Positions 21,244 to 32,500 of a DNA stretch of 64,000 nt are shown here, piece by piece. The notes beneath the pieces are model-generated. The model saw nothing but the letters and a program-made list of their open reading frames with translations. It made no database searches and was not told where the DNA came from. The stretch is from Magnolia sinica (Eukaryota; Streptophyta; Magnoliopsida; Magnoliales; Magnoliaceae), in contig NC_080588.1 in assembly GCF_029962835.1 (NCBI RefSeq), positions 48,343,001 through 48,407,000 on the forward strand, written 5' to 3'. Position 1 is the stretch's first letter, and each line of letters opens with the position of its first letter. A program made the position numbers and the translations under genes.

Positions 21244-21785
21244 TCCTTCAATGCCAAATGAGCAGTAATATCAACCTACCACCTCATAATGAAATTTCTG
21301 ACTAAGCATGGAGTTGAGCAAGTCAGAGGAGACTAGCAAGAAGCTCGCCAATGTTACTCCATAGAATTATGGACATAACACCACACGATGACCATAGCTT
21401 CCCTTGATCCCCGAGAAGAGTCGCTCGAGAGAGTGTCTCCAGTCAAAGACCTCGTAGTTATCCCCCTTAACGAGTTTGAATCGACCCGCACTGTATAGGC
21501 TGGCTCATCGCTAGCTCTAAATTTAAAAGATGAGATCACAGACCTCCTTCGAAGCCATGTCGATGTATTTGCCTGGTCTCACCAAGATATGCTCGGTATC
21601 AGCCCGGAAGTGATGGTCCACAAGATGAACATTGACCCCAACCACTGACCAGTGAGTTAAAAGTGACGAGCGTTCGAACCAGAATGATATACCATCATTA
21701 GGGATGCGGCCGGTGAGCTTCTAGCAGCTGGGTTCATTGAGGAAGTCTACTATCCGGACTAGGTCACTATCATCGTATCGAGCAT
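21244..21785 (+). pseudogene. pol: Tat pol fragment (protease-RT link, RT start), unit A
   Basis: After the Athila the Tat sequence resumes with STYHL.MKF.TKHGVEQVRG, MDITPHDDHSFP, DVFAWSHQDM-like and VHKMNVDPN-like phrases in several frames, ending at VYYPD..., the start of RT. Stops and frameshifts are frequent. At about 21786 the sequence changes to a Sirevirus LTR, so RT, RNase H and integrase of the Tat element are missing from every unit. Unit B shows the same junction near 50920. Confidence 0.65.
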
Positions 21786-22846
21786 ATCTATTTGGGCTAG
21801 CTCTATTTGATTTTGATTTCAAGAAGTGGAATATTACAATTCCTCTTTCAAATCAGATTGGAATGCAGAAACAAAATCAAATATAAAAAACTAACAAAAG
21901 AGAATATTAAATATGCACAATGTAGCTTAAAAAGAACACAAACTTATCTCTCAGAGTGATGCCTTGATTTTACTTGAATTAGATATCAAACTCTGAAAAT
22001 CGTGCTCTATTTATAGTTGCATAAATCGCATCCTTGACTGGTCTTATGGACACTACGACTCATCATAAGACTAACAACATTTTTAAATTTTGAGCGCGAT
22101 CAGATAAAAGTGTTCCACGACTGGTCGTATGCACTTTACGACTGGTCGTGAGTCCTCCATGACTGGTCGTGACCTGCCCACGAATGGTCGTGAGGACCAG
22201 GAATAGTTGCTGGAGTTTGAGTCGTAGCTGCAGGATTGGTCATAATGAGTCGTGCACTGTTCACACGACTGGTCGAGCAGACTCCATGACTGGTCGTAGC
22301 TAAACCAAAAATTTTAAAAATTTGCAACAACTTAGGACTGGTCGTGAAATTTCTTGGACTAGTCGAGCTAGTTCTAGGACTAGTCGAATAAAGCCCAGGA
22401 CTAGTCTAAGAACAGACCAAACACTTATAAAATGATTCAATTTGAATTATGTATACAAAATGACCTACCTTAAATGTGAAGTATGGACATTGAACCTTCA
22501 TTTCTTCAGATGATGGATGATCTTTGAAGTTCATGAGACTTGAGATCTTGACATATGATGAATCTTGAACTTGAGATCTTTGAAACCTTGAACTTATAAT
22601 TCTTGAGTTGTATTTCACCTTAAGTCTTAAACAAGATCTCGTGGCTTTAAAACTCTGAATCTTTAGAGAAGAGAATAATGTACTTGACCTTGCATTACTT
22701 GAAGTAGATCATTGTTCTTGACTTGAAGTATTGTCCTTGTGCATGTGATGCATTGTGATATATCAATGTGCTACACAAAACACAGATTGTGGTTTTGGCA
22801 CTACAAAATTTGACAATCAAGGTAACAAATAACCATTACACTTACA
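21786..22846 (-). mobile_element. Old Sirevirus 3' LTR, truncated, unit A
   Basis: The right end '...cattacacttaca' and the adjacent PPT match the 3' LTR of the complete Sirevirus at 23470-32964. Internal blocks also match: 'ttgattttgattt', 'tatctctca', 'cgtgctctatttatag' and an array of gactggtcg motifs at about 22100-22400. The LTR is cut at its left end, where it joins Tat pol. A TATAAATAG box (minus) lies near 22010-22018. It belongs to a related but diverged family. Confidence 0.8.
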
Positions 22847-23400
22847 ATCTCCCCCTTTGTCAAATTTGTGACAAAACACACTCCATTAAGAATAAGAGTA
22901 ACAGTAAGCATCACATGCTCAGTAAAGAACCATGCACTTATAAAAGAAAACCAGTTATAGCCTGCTTAAAGAATCATGCACCAGTTATCATCAACTAGCA
23001 TACATCATCATGAAGTAGGCAAAACTCCTCTTTACTTACTCCCCTTGAATAGCACACATAAATCCATAAAAATTATGCTACTACCCCACATCCATATCCA
23101 TAAGAAATCAATCCAAAGAAATATTCTCCCCCTTTTTGTCATAATATGACAAATGAAGCAAAGAAGAAATGGAAGAGGAAGACTTAACAAGAGAGTAATA
23201 AAGGAGTTAATTAGGTAAGATATGAAAGATATATAAGCAAATTCAAAGATCACATATCATTAACCAGCATATACCAAAGTCAACCAAAGTAAGTCTAGTA
23301 AATTGAAAGAAAGCAAAGTAGTATAAGAGTTATTACAGACCATAGGATAAAAACACCTAATCAGATCCTGAAGAAAGAGCAGGTATGGTAGGATCAAGTT
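22847..23400 (-). other. Old Sirevirus 3' UTR with two polypurine tracts
   Basis: On the minus strand GACAAAGGGGGAGAT (22847-22861) directly abuts the LTR and is the PPT. A second GACAAAAAGGGGGAGAAT-type tract lies at 23123-23140. Repeated PPT-like tracts upstream of the 3' LTR are a known trait of Sireviruses. The rest is AT-rich and non-coding. Confidence 0.7.
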
Positions 23401-23469
23401 AATGAAGGCCCTTATTTAAGCGCCTAAGATACTTGCGTATATATTTAAATTGACAATCATGGGCAACAT
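23401..23469 (-). pseudogene. Envelope-like ORF, C-terminal end, unit A
   Basis: Minus-strand codons from 23469 read VAHDCQFKYIRKYLRRLNKG and end at a TAA near 23403. This is the tail of the envelope-like ORF whose main part is at 32965-33735. The complete Sirevirus (23470-32964) separates the two pieces and the 5-bp target AACAT is duplicated at both edges. Confidence 0.8.
23465..23469. repeat. Sirevirus target-site duplication, left
   Basis: AACAT precedes the TG of the 3' LTR at 23470. The same five bases follow the 5' LTR at 32965-32969. In unit B the site is uninterrupted ('gggcaacattcatg', about 52571-52584). Confidence 0.95.
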
Positions 23470-25324
23470 TGAAAAGGCCAAGCTATATGTCCTAGAGGGG
23501 GTGGTGAATAGGACAATGCCAAATAAAAACTTATAACAGCGGAATAATAAAGAATATGATAGCCAAAGTGAATAACATTGCAGTAAATTAAAATGACCTC
23601 AAAATTCAGATCTTGAGAGGTTGATACAAACGTTGTTCTAAGGACAACCTTACACCAAAAACAGAGTTTATGGTAGGACAACCTTATTTCTAGAAAGATC
23701 TTTGTATCAAGTCTCAAATCGAAGAGGAATACAAAAATAAATATAAACTGAATTGAAATAACTTGTAATAAAAAATGTATTGTTCTAGGGACAACCATAC
23801 ACCATAAAAATTAACCACAACACAAGGGTTTATAGTGGTTTGCCTGTGTGTTCACCAATTGTTAAACAACAGCCACACAAAATGCTACTCCACTCCTAAT
23901 ATCCTCACACAGGGGATATTAGCGTTCACTAAAAATAGGTTTTCCCAAGTTCACCCAAAACCCTTACAATTGTGTCTTTGTATGTGGGCTTACACAATTA
24001 AAAAAACCCCACTTCTAAGTTTTCCTGACTTTCCTCAGATAACCAATATAACAAGATTTTTCTGACAAATCTTGAAAGAAACCAAAATAATAGAAAGGAA
24101 TTTACAATATGTAAAATACCTGAATATTTTCTTCGTTGTAGCAGCCCGGTAGAACCAAATCAAAGTAGATGATTGAATGTCCAAGTTCAATGTCCAGTAC
24201 TCGATTACAATGGTTCTAGTTTTAATAGATTTTAAATTAAACCAAATAGGGCTTGCCTTAATTGATTTTGATTCCAAAGAAAGGGAATAACAATTCCTCT
24301 TTTCAAATCAGATTGGAATAGCAGAAAAAAATCAATTAAAATAAAGCTAAGGAAAGAAAATATTAAATAAGCACACTTAGCTCAAATGGAGCACAGAATT
24401 ATCTCTCAGAAGTTCGACGAAGATTGGCTTGAATACTATAATTAATTCGATGATTTCTTCTGAGATTCGTGCACTATTTATAAGTGAGAAGATCGGGTCT
24501 TCGACTGGTCTAGAGTGCTCTTCGACTAGTCGAAGCCATAACAGATATTTGAAAAAATCGGCGGGATATACTTTGACCGTTCTACGACTGGTCGTAGGTC
24601 ACCTACGACTGGTCGTAGGTTTCCTTCGACTGGTCGTAGGTCCTGTAAACCATCGCTGGACTTCAAGTCGAAGGTTTTACAACTGGTCGAAGATCAGTCG
24701 ACACTGTTCCTATGACTGGTCGAACAGATTCCTGGACTAGTCGAAGGCTAACAGATTTTATCCAGAATTTGTAACAAACTCACGACTGGTCGAGGAATAT
24801 CTTAGACTGGTCGAAGCAAGTCTAGGACTAGTCGAAGAAGACCTAGGACTAGTCGAAGAACAGACCAATCACATGTAAAATAAACATTCCGTTTATGTAT
24901 CCCAAATGACGTACTTCTAAGGTCAACCTATGGTCAATCAAACCTCAATCATGAAGTATGGACATTGAAACATTAGGAACAAGTGACCTTGAAGTATGAG
25001 CCTTGTAATCTTGATGTAGATCAAACCTTGATGTAGCTCAATCTTGAAAGTGTACAAACTGCCTTGAACGCTTCTTGAAGTCGTGCAGCTTGAGTCTTGT
25101 CTTGTGAGTAGTTCTTTCATTCAAGATTGATCCTTGTACTTGTGAGCAGTTCTTTCATTCAAGATTGATCCTTGTACTTGTGAGCTTTGCTTGATGTGAG
25201 CTTAGCTTGTTCATGAATGTTGATCCTTGAGAGAGCTTCACTTAAGCAAGTTATATATAACATAACATTGATTTTGTCATCACAAATTTGACAACAGACA
25301 GGGATAAAAACTATAGCACTTACA
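23470..25324 (-). repeat. Sirevirus 3' LTR, 1855 bp
   Basis: It runs from TGAAAAGGCC (23470) to CACTTACA (25324). Compared with the 5' LTR it lacks about 182 bp after 'accataaaaat' (near 23808) but is otherwise closely similar. TATAAATA (minus) lies at 24475-24482. The cgactggtcg array is at about 24497-24860. A ~50-bp direct repeat 'gtgagtagttctttcattcaagattgatccttgtact' occurs twice near 25100-25180. Confidence 0.95.
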
Positions 25325-25340
25325 ATCTCCCTCTTTGTCA
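25325..25340 (-). other. Sirevirus polypurine tract
   Basis: The minus strand reads TGACAAAGAGGGAGAT directly before the 3' LTR (TGTAAGTGC...), the priming site for plus-strand synthesis. A second purine tract (ACAAAAAAGGGGAGAATG) lies at 25521-25538. Confidence 0.9.
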
Positions 25341-25759
25341 AATTAGTGACAAAACACATAACTAAACAAAAGTAAAACAACTGGTTAATACCTGCAAATC
25401 AATATTCAATATTCAACATTCAACCAGTTTCATTCAACAAGATCAAACATATATTCCCCCTAACTCCCCCTGAGAAACATAACCAATGCTACTCCTCTCA
25501 CAATCACATAAAGAACAAACCATTCTCCCCTTTTTTGTCACAATATGACATAGGAGAACTAAATAAAGGAAGTCATGAGAGGAAACATGAGGAAGTAAGA
25601 GAGTATAGCAAAAGAGTCATATAGATACTCAAGATAGCATCACATATATCCAGCATAAATATTACATCAAGAACAAATATCCAACATAAAATCTAATTCA
25701 AACTCAAGCAAACAAGTGCTAAGTAATAAAGTTATTACAGACCAAAAGTCTTATAAAAA

Positions 25760-26030
25760 CTAGTCAGAACTAGAACTTGATGATGGAGCAGGAATAGAAG
25801 GATTAAGTTGGTGCATGCCTTTGTTCAAGCGCCTTAGATATTTGCGCATGTATTTGAATTGCAAATCATGAGCAACAGACATGTTTTCCAACTTAACATT
25901 AATATCCTCAACTTTACCCTCTAATGCACTCAAACGTGCATCAACATTAGATGGTACAAAATCTGGATCATTAGCTGAGTCAGAATCTAGTTCCTCAAAA
26001 ATGTCATCCAGTTCCTCAAAAAAATTTTAT
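25760..26030 (-). pseudogene. Sirevirus envelope-like ORF, C-terminal fragment
   Basis: The minus-strand frame gives ELDDIFEELDSDSANDPDF, then a coiled-coil-like ARLSALEGKVEDINVKLEN, MSVAHDLQFKYMRKYLRRLN and a serine-rich tail to a TAG at 25760-25762. It matches the C-terminus of the longer ORF at 32965-33735. The rest has been deleted: only about 70 bp separate this fragment from the end of pol. Function of this ORF class is unknown; it is called envelope-like only by its position. Confidence 0.75.
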
Positions 26031-26102
26031 TGCAATTTAAACAAAAATTGGAATTCAATCTAGCAAATATATACAATATTATACAAGAAGGCATAAATTA
26101 TC

Positions 26103-26646
26103 AATTTAAAATGCACATGCCAAGATCAAATTTCATCTTTTTGAACCTGCTTTCATCAAGAGGTTTTGTGAAAATATCAGCACGTTGATCTTCAGTAGGA
26201 ATATATTCTAGAGATATAACTTTTTCTTCTACTAATTCCCTTATTTAATGAAATCTAATGTCAATATGCTTAGTACGAGAATGCTGAATAGGATTTTTTG
26301 AAATATTTATCGCACTGGAATTATCACAATGTAATAACATAGAATCCTGTTTAATTCCATAATCACTTAGCATTCGTTGCATCCAAACAAGCTGTGTACA
26401 TGCATTACCAGTTGTATCTCACATTTCAGTTGAAAGTGATATAGAATTTTGTTTCTCACTAAACCAGGAAACTAGACAATTTCCAATGAAAAAACAACCA
26501 TCACTGGTTGATTTTCTATCATCTAGATTACCAGCCCAGTCAGCATCTGAGTACCCAGCTAATTGGACATTGGTTTCATGAGGATACCAGAGACCAAGAT
26601 TTACAGTACTTGCGACATATCTAATAATTCGCTTGACAGCAATCAA
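26103..26646 (-). pseudogene. pol: Sirevirus RNase H, frameshifted
   Basis: The frame is +1 relative to RT because of a single-base loss near 26645-26650 (after SDPK). It encodes AVKRIIRYVASTVNLGLWYP, the Copia RNase H signature GYSDADWAGNLDDRKSTSDG, then a TGA at 26419-26421, LVWMQRMLSDYGI, DNSSAINISKNP, a further TAA near 26255, and EYIPTEDQRADIFTKPL to the pol end near 26103. RNase H would remove the RNA template during reverse transcription. Three lesions make it inactive. Confidence 0.9.
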
Positions 26647-28262
26647 GTGAGATTCTTTGGATCAGATTGATATCTTACGCAAATACCAACACTTAGAGAA
26701 ATATCAGGTCTACTAGCAGTTAAATATAATAAACTACCAATCATACTCCGATAAAGTTTTGAGTCAACATTTTTACCATTAGAGTCCTTTGATAGTTTCA
26801 GGGTAGTACTCATAGGAGTATCGAAATTTTTGCCATTCTCAAATCCAAATCTCTTGATTAGATTCAAAGCATACTTAGATTGAGAAATAAATATTCCTTC
26901 AGATTGTTGCTTTACTTGCAATCCAAGGAAATAAGTCAATTCCCCAACCATGCTCATTTCGAACTGTGATTTCATCAAATCTGCAAACTCAGTAGTCAAG
27001 TCAGTACAAGTTGATCCATAAATGATATCATCAACATAAATCTGTACCATTAAGATATGATCATTATGTTTTTTAACAAACAGAGTTTTATCAACAGATC
27101 CCATTTGAAAATCATGACTTAAAAGAAATTTTGTTAGTTTCTCATACCATGCCCTAGGTGCTTGTTTTAAACCATAAAGTGCCTTTTTAATCCGATATAC
27201 ATGATCAGTATTTTTGAAATCTTCAAATCCCATTGGCTGTTCAACATAGACTTCTTCATGTAAATCGCCATTTAGAAAAGCACTTTTCACATCCATCTGA
27301 TAGATCTTTATCTTTCTAAAACATGCAATGGATATAAATAGTCTGATAGATTCAAGACGTGCTACTGGGGCAAAGGTTTCATCGAAATCAATTCCTTCAA
27401 TTTGAGTATAACCTTGTACCACTAGTCTAGCCTTGTTTCTAATTATATTTCCACATTCGTCAGACTTATTTTTGAATATCCATTTTGTTCCAATGATGTA
27501 TTTATCTTTAGGTCTTGGTACGAGATACCAAACATCATTTCTTATGAATTGGTTGAGTTCATCTTGCATCGCAACAATCCAATTCTCATAAGCAAGAGCT
27601 TCTTTTACATTAGATGGTTCAATTTGGGATATAAAACATACATAATTACATATATCCTCAAGTTGTCTACGGGTGCGAACACCGGTGAGAGAGTTTCCAA
27701 GAATTTAAGTGGTTGGATGATCTTTAACAGTCCTCAACTCAGAATCAGTTTGATTCGATGAAGTATCGGGTTTATCAATGATTAGTACTTCATCATTATC
27801 TGAATTAGAAATTGGTGTGTTTAAGTGATCATCAATGACAACATTAATGGATTCTTGAATCACACAAGTCCTTTTGTTCAGGACCCTATAAGCTCGACTG
27901 TTTAAAGAATATCCTAGAAAAATACCTTCATCACTCTTCGTATCGAACTTTCCCAAATTTTCACGATCACGTAAAATATAGCATTTGCTGCCAAAAACTT
28001 GAAAGTATTTAACAGTAGGCTTTTTATTGAACCACAATTCGTAAGCCGTTTTATTATTATCTTTTCTATTGTAGACTCGGTTAATAATATAGCAAGCTGT
28101 GTTGACTGCTTCAGCTCAAAGATTTTTAGAGAGCTTCATGCTATTCAACATGACATTAGCCATTTCTTGAAGCACCCTATTCTTTCTTTCAACAATTCCA
28201 TTTTGTTGTGGAGTTTTGGGAGCAGAGAATTCATGTATTATACCTTGGTTGGTACAGAACTT
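26643..28262 (-). pseudogene. pol: Sirevirus integrase C-terminus and reverse transcriptase
   Basis: This continues the gag-pol frame after the TAG at 28263-28265. It has the third integrase acidic motif region (TPQQNGIVERKNR), a TGA at 28116-28118 where the family has Trp (LWAEAV-type), the GKFDTKSDEGIFLGYS box and a TAA at 27705-27707. RT follows: [42 protein letters not shown] and the catalytic YVDD (residues 178-181 counted from the Met at 27569). RT catalytic residues are intact; the upstream stops and the downstream frameshift disable the polyprotein. Confidence 0.92.
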
Positions 28263-30851
28263 CTAAAAATTGCTATTCTCAAATTCAGATCCATGATCAC
28301 TACGAATTTTACTGATTTGAGAGGATTTTTCAGTTTGAATCCTTTTGAGAACTTTTCTTACTTCTTCAAGGGTTTCAGATTTATCCCTTAAGAATACTAC
28401 CCAAGTAAATCTGGTAAAGTCATCAACTATTACCAAGATATACTTTTTACCACCACGACTTTCCGTTCTGGTAGGTCCTATCAGATCCATGTGGAGAAGT
28501 TCGAGTGGTCTAAATGTGGTATTTGAATTCACCTTTTTGTGTGAGTTCTTTGTTTGTTTGCCTATCTGGCACTCACCACATATTTTATCTAATTTCTGAA
28601 GTTTGGGTAAACCTCTTACAAGTTCTCGTTTGCTCAATCGATATAAATTTTGATAATGTACATGTCCAAGACGTTTGTGCCATAAATCAGTCTCGTCTGT
28701 ATGGACCATGTAACATGTTTGATTATATGAGCTGGATTCACTAATAATATAGCAATTTTCAGACGTTCTATGTCCAGTTAATATTACAGAACCCTTATTG
28801 TTTAGTGTTTCACAGCTTTGATTAGAAAACCGAACATTATGGTTATTATCACATATTTGTGATATACTAAGCAAGTTGTGCTTTAGGCCTTCAACGTATA
28901 AAATATTTTTAAACACAGGAAGATTAAAAAGTTGAACCGTACCTTGGCCTATAATCTTGCAGTTGCTACCATCACCAAATGTGACTGAGCCATCAGTCAT
29001 ATCTTTCAGATCGGTGAATAAAGCTTTGTCACCTGTCATATGCCTAGAGCATCCACTGTCTAGGTACCACTTTGAATGACTTGTTGCTTTGAAAGCAGTG
29101 TGAGCAACCAAGCAGGTGACTTTAGGAACCCATTTCATAACTGTTTTGGGTTTAGGAACATAGTTGGTCTTCTTTTGTGTACATTTGTAGGAATGACCTA
29201 TAGAGTTAGATTTTAAGAGCTCCTTGAGTAAATCAACTATCTTTTCAGCTAGAGGATTTCGTTTCTGATTAAAGTTGACATGACTGCTTCTAGGTTTTTG
29301 AAAAGTTTTTGAATTTTTAGAAAAATCTTGATAAGTACTTTTCCCTTTTGAGTTTGAGGACTCTCCTTTAACAAACATAGGAGGAGTATACATTTGTTTA
29401 GGAGATAAATTTTTATCATAGCCCAACCCGGATTGATCGCCACATTTTCTAGATCCGGATAAAAGTTTCTCTAACTTTGGATCACCTTGGGCATATTTCC
29501 ATGTGTCCTTTAGACTCAGAAGAGAAGATACTTCAGTTTTAAGATTCTCAATTTCAAATTTTAAATCAACAATTAGTGAGTTTTTGAATTCCAAATCGCA
29601 TTTTGATTTTTCAAAACAATCTGAAATTTGTGATTTTTCTAAGACAAGTGATTCAAAACAAATTTTGAGTTTAGAAAACTTTTCTCTTTGAATTTTAAGT
29701 TTGACAGCAATTTTACAACTTTCCTTATATAGGGCATTGTAAGCGTCTTGAAGATCATCTTCATTTTCACATTCATTATTCAGATTTTCTTCACTTGTAG
29801 AGTCATTATCTGAAAATGTGAATTTGGCTAGAGTCATAAGAGCTTTAACCTCATTGCCCGACTCAGTTTCAGAATCTTCTGATTCAGAAGAACCTTCAGA
29901 ATTAGATGATTCATCCCATGTAGCCAACATACCCTTCTTCTTGGGTTTGTCCCTTTTAGGACATCTATTTGCTAAGTGCCCATATTCTAGACAGTTGTAA
30001 CATTGACTATCTTTCAAAGATTTTCGAGATTTGGGTCTAAACTTCTTTTTGTCATTTGATTTTTGGAAATCAACCCTTTTCTTGCTTTTGAAAATCTTAT
30101 AAAATTTTTTAGCTAAAAAAGCCATATCATCTTCTGAATCAGAATTTTCTTCTGAATTACATTTAGAAGATTTTAGTGCGATAGATTTTCCTTTAGGAGC
30201 TTTAAAGTTTAACTCGTAGGTTTGTAGTGAACCAACTAGTTCTTCTACCCTCATATTATCCGTATCATGAAGTTCCTGGATCGCAGTTACTTTAGAATTG
30301 AACTGTTCAGGAAGTGAGCGTAATATTTTTGCACACACTTTACTTTCTGGGATTTTGTCGCCAAGACCCCACATTGAGTTTACAATGTCATTCAATCTAG
30401 TGTAAAAGTCTATAAACATTTCATTTTCCTCCATATGAATTTCTTCAAATCTAGTTGTGAGGAGTTGGACTTTAGATTTTTTGACAATTGTAGTACCCTC
30501 GTGTGTCATTTCTAATATATCCCAAGCTTGCTTTGCAGTATCACAGGAAATGATTCTTTTGAACTCATCCGGTGATAGTGCGCAAGTAATTGCATTTAGT
30601 GCTTTAGCATTTGCACTACTCTCACTTTTCTGAAGAGTGGTCCATTGGTAATATGGTGTGACTTTCATTGATTTTGAACCGTCAACCCTAGTAACTTCCA
30701 TGATAGGAGGATTCCATTCAGTCACTGTGGCTTGCCACACATTTTCATCCATTGATTTGAGAAAGATCCTCATTCTGGCTTTCCAATAGGCATAATTGGA
30801 GTCATCAAAGGGTGGAGGCCTAGTGACTGAAAGGCTATCAAAATTTGACAT
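28263..30851 (-). pseudogene. gag-pol: Sirevirus gag, protease, integrase core
   Basis: 862 open codons start at the ATG at 30851 (MSNFDSLSVTRPPPFDDSNY), about 60 bp after the PBS. In order: Copia gag (1-230), zinc knuckle CYNCLEYGHLANRC (284-297, CX2CX4HX4C), an acidic Ser/Glu region (313-335), a coiled-coil-like region (365-450) typical of Sireviruses, protease with WYLDSGCSRHM (DSG at 598-600), the integrase zinc domain (HKRLGH at 725-730, CGEC 758-761) and integrase core with MDLIGP (Asp 789) and RSDHGSEFEN (Asp 852). The frame stops at a TAG just after ENSNF, before the third catalytic acid, so the product would lack functional integrase and RT. The stop sits where related proteins read through. 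Confidence 0.93.
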
Positions 30852-30913
30852 CTTAAATAGTTTAAATCGTTAGCTCAGGAATTAAATCCAAGAATAAAAA
30901 AAAAGAGCTATTA

Positions 30914-30926
30914 GGCTCTGATACCA
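30914..30926 (-). other. Sirevirus primer-binding site
   Basis: The minus strand reads TGGTATCAGAGCC, the exact initiator-Met tRNA PBS of plant Copia elements, two bases from the LTR end at 30929. Confidence 0.97.
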
Positions 30927-32114
30927 CTTGAAAAGGCCAAGCTATATGTCCTAGAGGGGGGGTGAATAGGACTGCCAAATAAAAACTTATAACAGCGGAA
31001 TAATAAAGAATATGATAGCCAAAGTGAATAACAATGCAGTAAATTAAAATGACCTCAAAATTCAGATCTTGAGAGGTTGATACAAACGTTGTTCTAAGGA
31101 CAACCTTACACCAAAAACAGAGTTTATGGTAGGACAACCTTATTTCTAGAAAGATCTTTGTATCAAGTCTCAAATCGAAGAGGAATACAAAAATAAATAT
31201 AAACTGAATTGAAATAACTTGTAATCAAAAATGTATTGTTCTAGGGACAGCCATACACCATAAAAATGGCAGGGCAACCTTGCTGGAACAACTTTCAAAT
31301 GAAATTGAAATTCAAGTTGATAAAGGAATAGCTGAAAATAAATTCTAAACTATTACAACATTCTCACAAAGCTTGAATTAAATGATTACAACATTCACCA
31401 CCATACATACATCCCACAAAAGAATAAAGAATTAGAAGAATAAAACAATCAACCACAACACAAGGGTTTATAGTGGTTCGCCTGTGTGTTCACCAACTGT
31501 TAAACAACAGCCACACAAAATGCTACTCCACTCCTAATATCCTCACACAGGGGATATTAGCGTTCACTAAAAATAGGTTTTCCCAGGTTCACCCAAAACC
31601 CTTACAATTGTGTCTTTGTATGTGGGCTTACACAATAAAAAAAAACCCCACTTCTAAGTTTTCCTGGCTTTCCTCAGATAACCAATATAACAAGATTTTT
31701 CTGACAAATCTTGAAAGAAACCAAAATAATAGAAAGGAATTTACAATATGTAAAATACCTGAATATCTTCTTCGTTGTAGCAGCCCGGTAGAACCAAATC
31801 AAAGTAGATGATTGAATGTCCAAGTTCAATGTCCAGTACTTGATTACAATGGTTCTAGTTCTAATAGATTTTAAATTAAACCAAATAGGGCTTGCCTTAA
31901 TTGATTTTGATTCCAAAGAAAGGGAATAACAATTCCTCTTTTCAAATCAGATTGGAATAGCAGAAAAAAAATCAATTAAAATAAAGCTAAGGAAAGAAAA
32001 TATTAAATAAGCACACTTAGCTCAGATGGAGCACAGAATTATCTCTCAGAAGTTCGACGAAGATTGGCTTGAATACTATAATTAATTCGATGATTTCTTC
32101 TGAGATTCGTGCAC

Positions 32115-32122
32115 TATTTATA
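32115..32122 (-). promoter_or_regulatory. Sirevirus TATA box
   Basis: TATAAATA on the minus strand lies directly downstream, in the transcription direction, of the cgactggtcg array. The 3' LTR has the same at 24475-24482, and the older relatives have TATAAATAG at the equivalent place. Confidence 0.7.
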
Positions 32123-32137
32123 AGTGAGAAGATCGGG

Positions 32138-32500
32138 TCTTCGACTGGTCTAGAGTGCTCTTCGACTAGTCGAAGCCATAACAGATATTTGAAAAAACCG
32201 GCGGGATATACTTTGACCGTTCTACGACTGGTCGTAGGTCACCTATGACTGGTCGTAGGTTTCCTTCGACTGGTCGTAGCTCCTGTAAACCATTGCTGGA
32301 CTTCGAGTCGAAGGTTTTATGACTGGTCGAAGATCAGTCGACACTGTTCCTACGACTGGTCGAACAGATTCCTGGACTAGTCGAAGGCTAACAGATTTTA
32401 TCCGGAATATGTAACAAACTCACGACTGGTCAAGGAATATCTTAGACTGGTCGAAGCAAGTCTAGGACTAGTCGAAGAAGACTTAGGACTAGTCGAAGAA
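32138..32500. promoter_or_regulatory. cgactggtcg motif array in U3
   Basis: Twelve variants of cGACTGGTCg or gGACTAGTCg are spaced irregularly every 20-50 bp between the TATA box and the distal U3. The core GACTAGTC is a perfect palindrome and GACTGGTC differs by one base. The same array is in the 3' LTR and, in diverged form, in the old Sirevirus LTRs of units A and B. A role as binding sites for a host factor is inferred from position only. Confidence 0.6.

Noticed and set aside
24497..24860. Regularly recurring cgactggtcg motif considered as a CRISPR-like array
   Set aside because: Motif is only 8-10 bp, spacing irregular, in an LTR of a plant retrotransposon, and present in all related LTRs.
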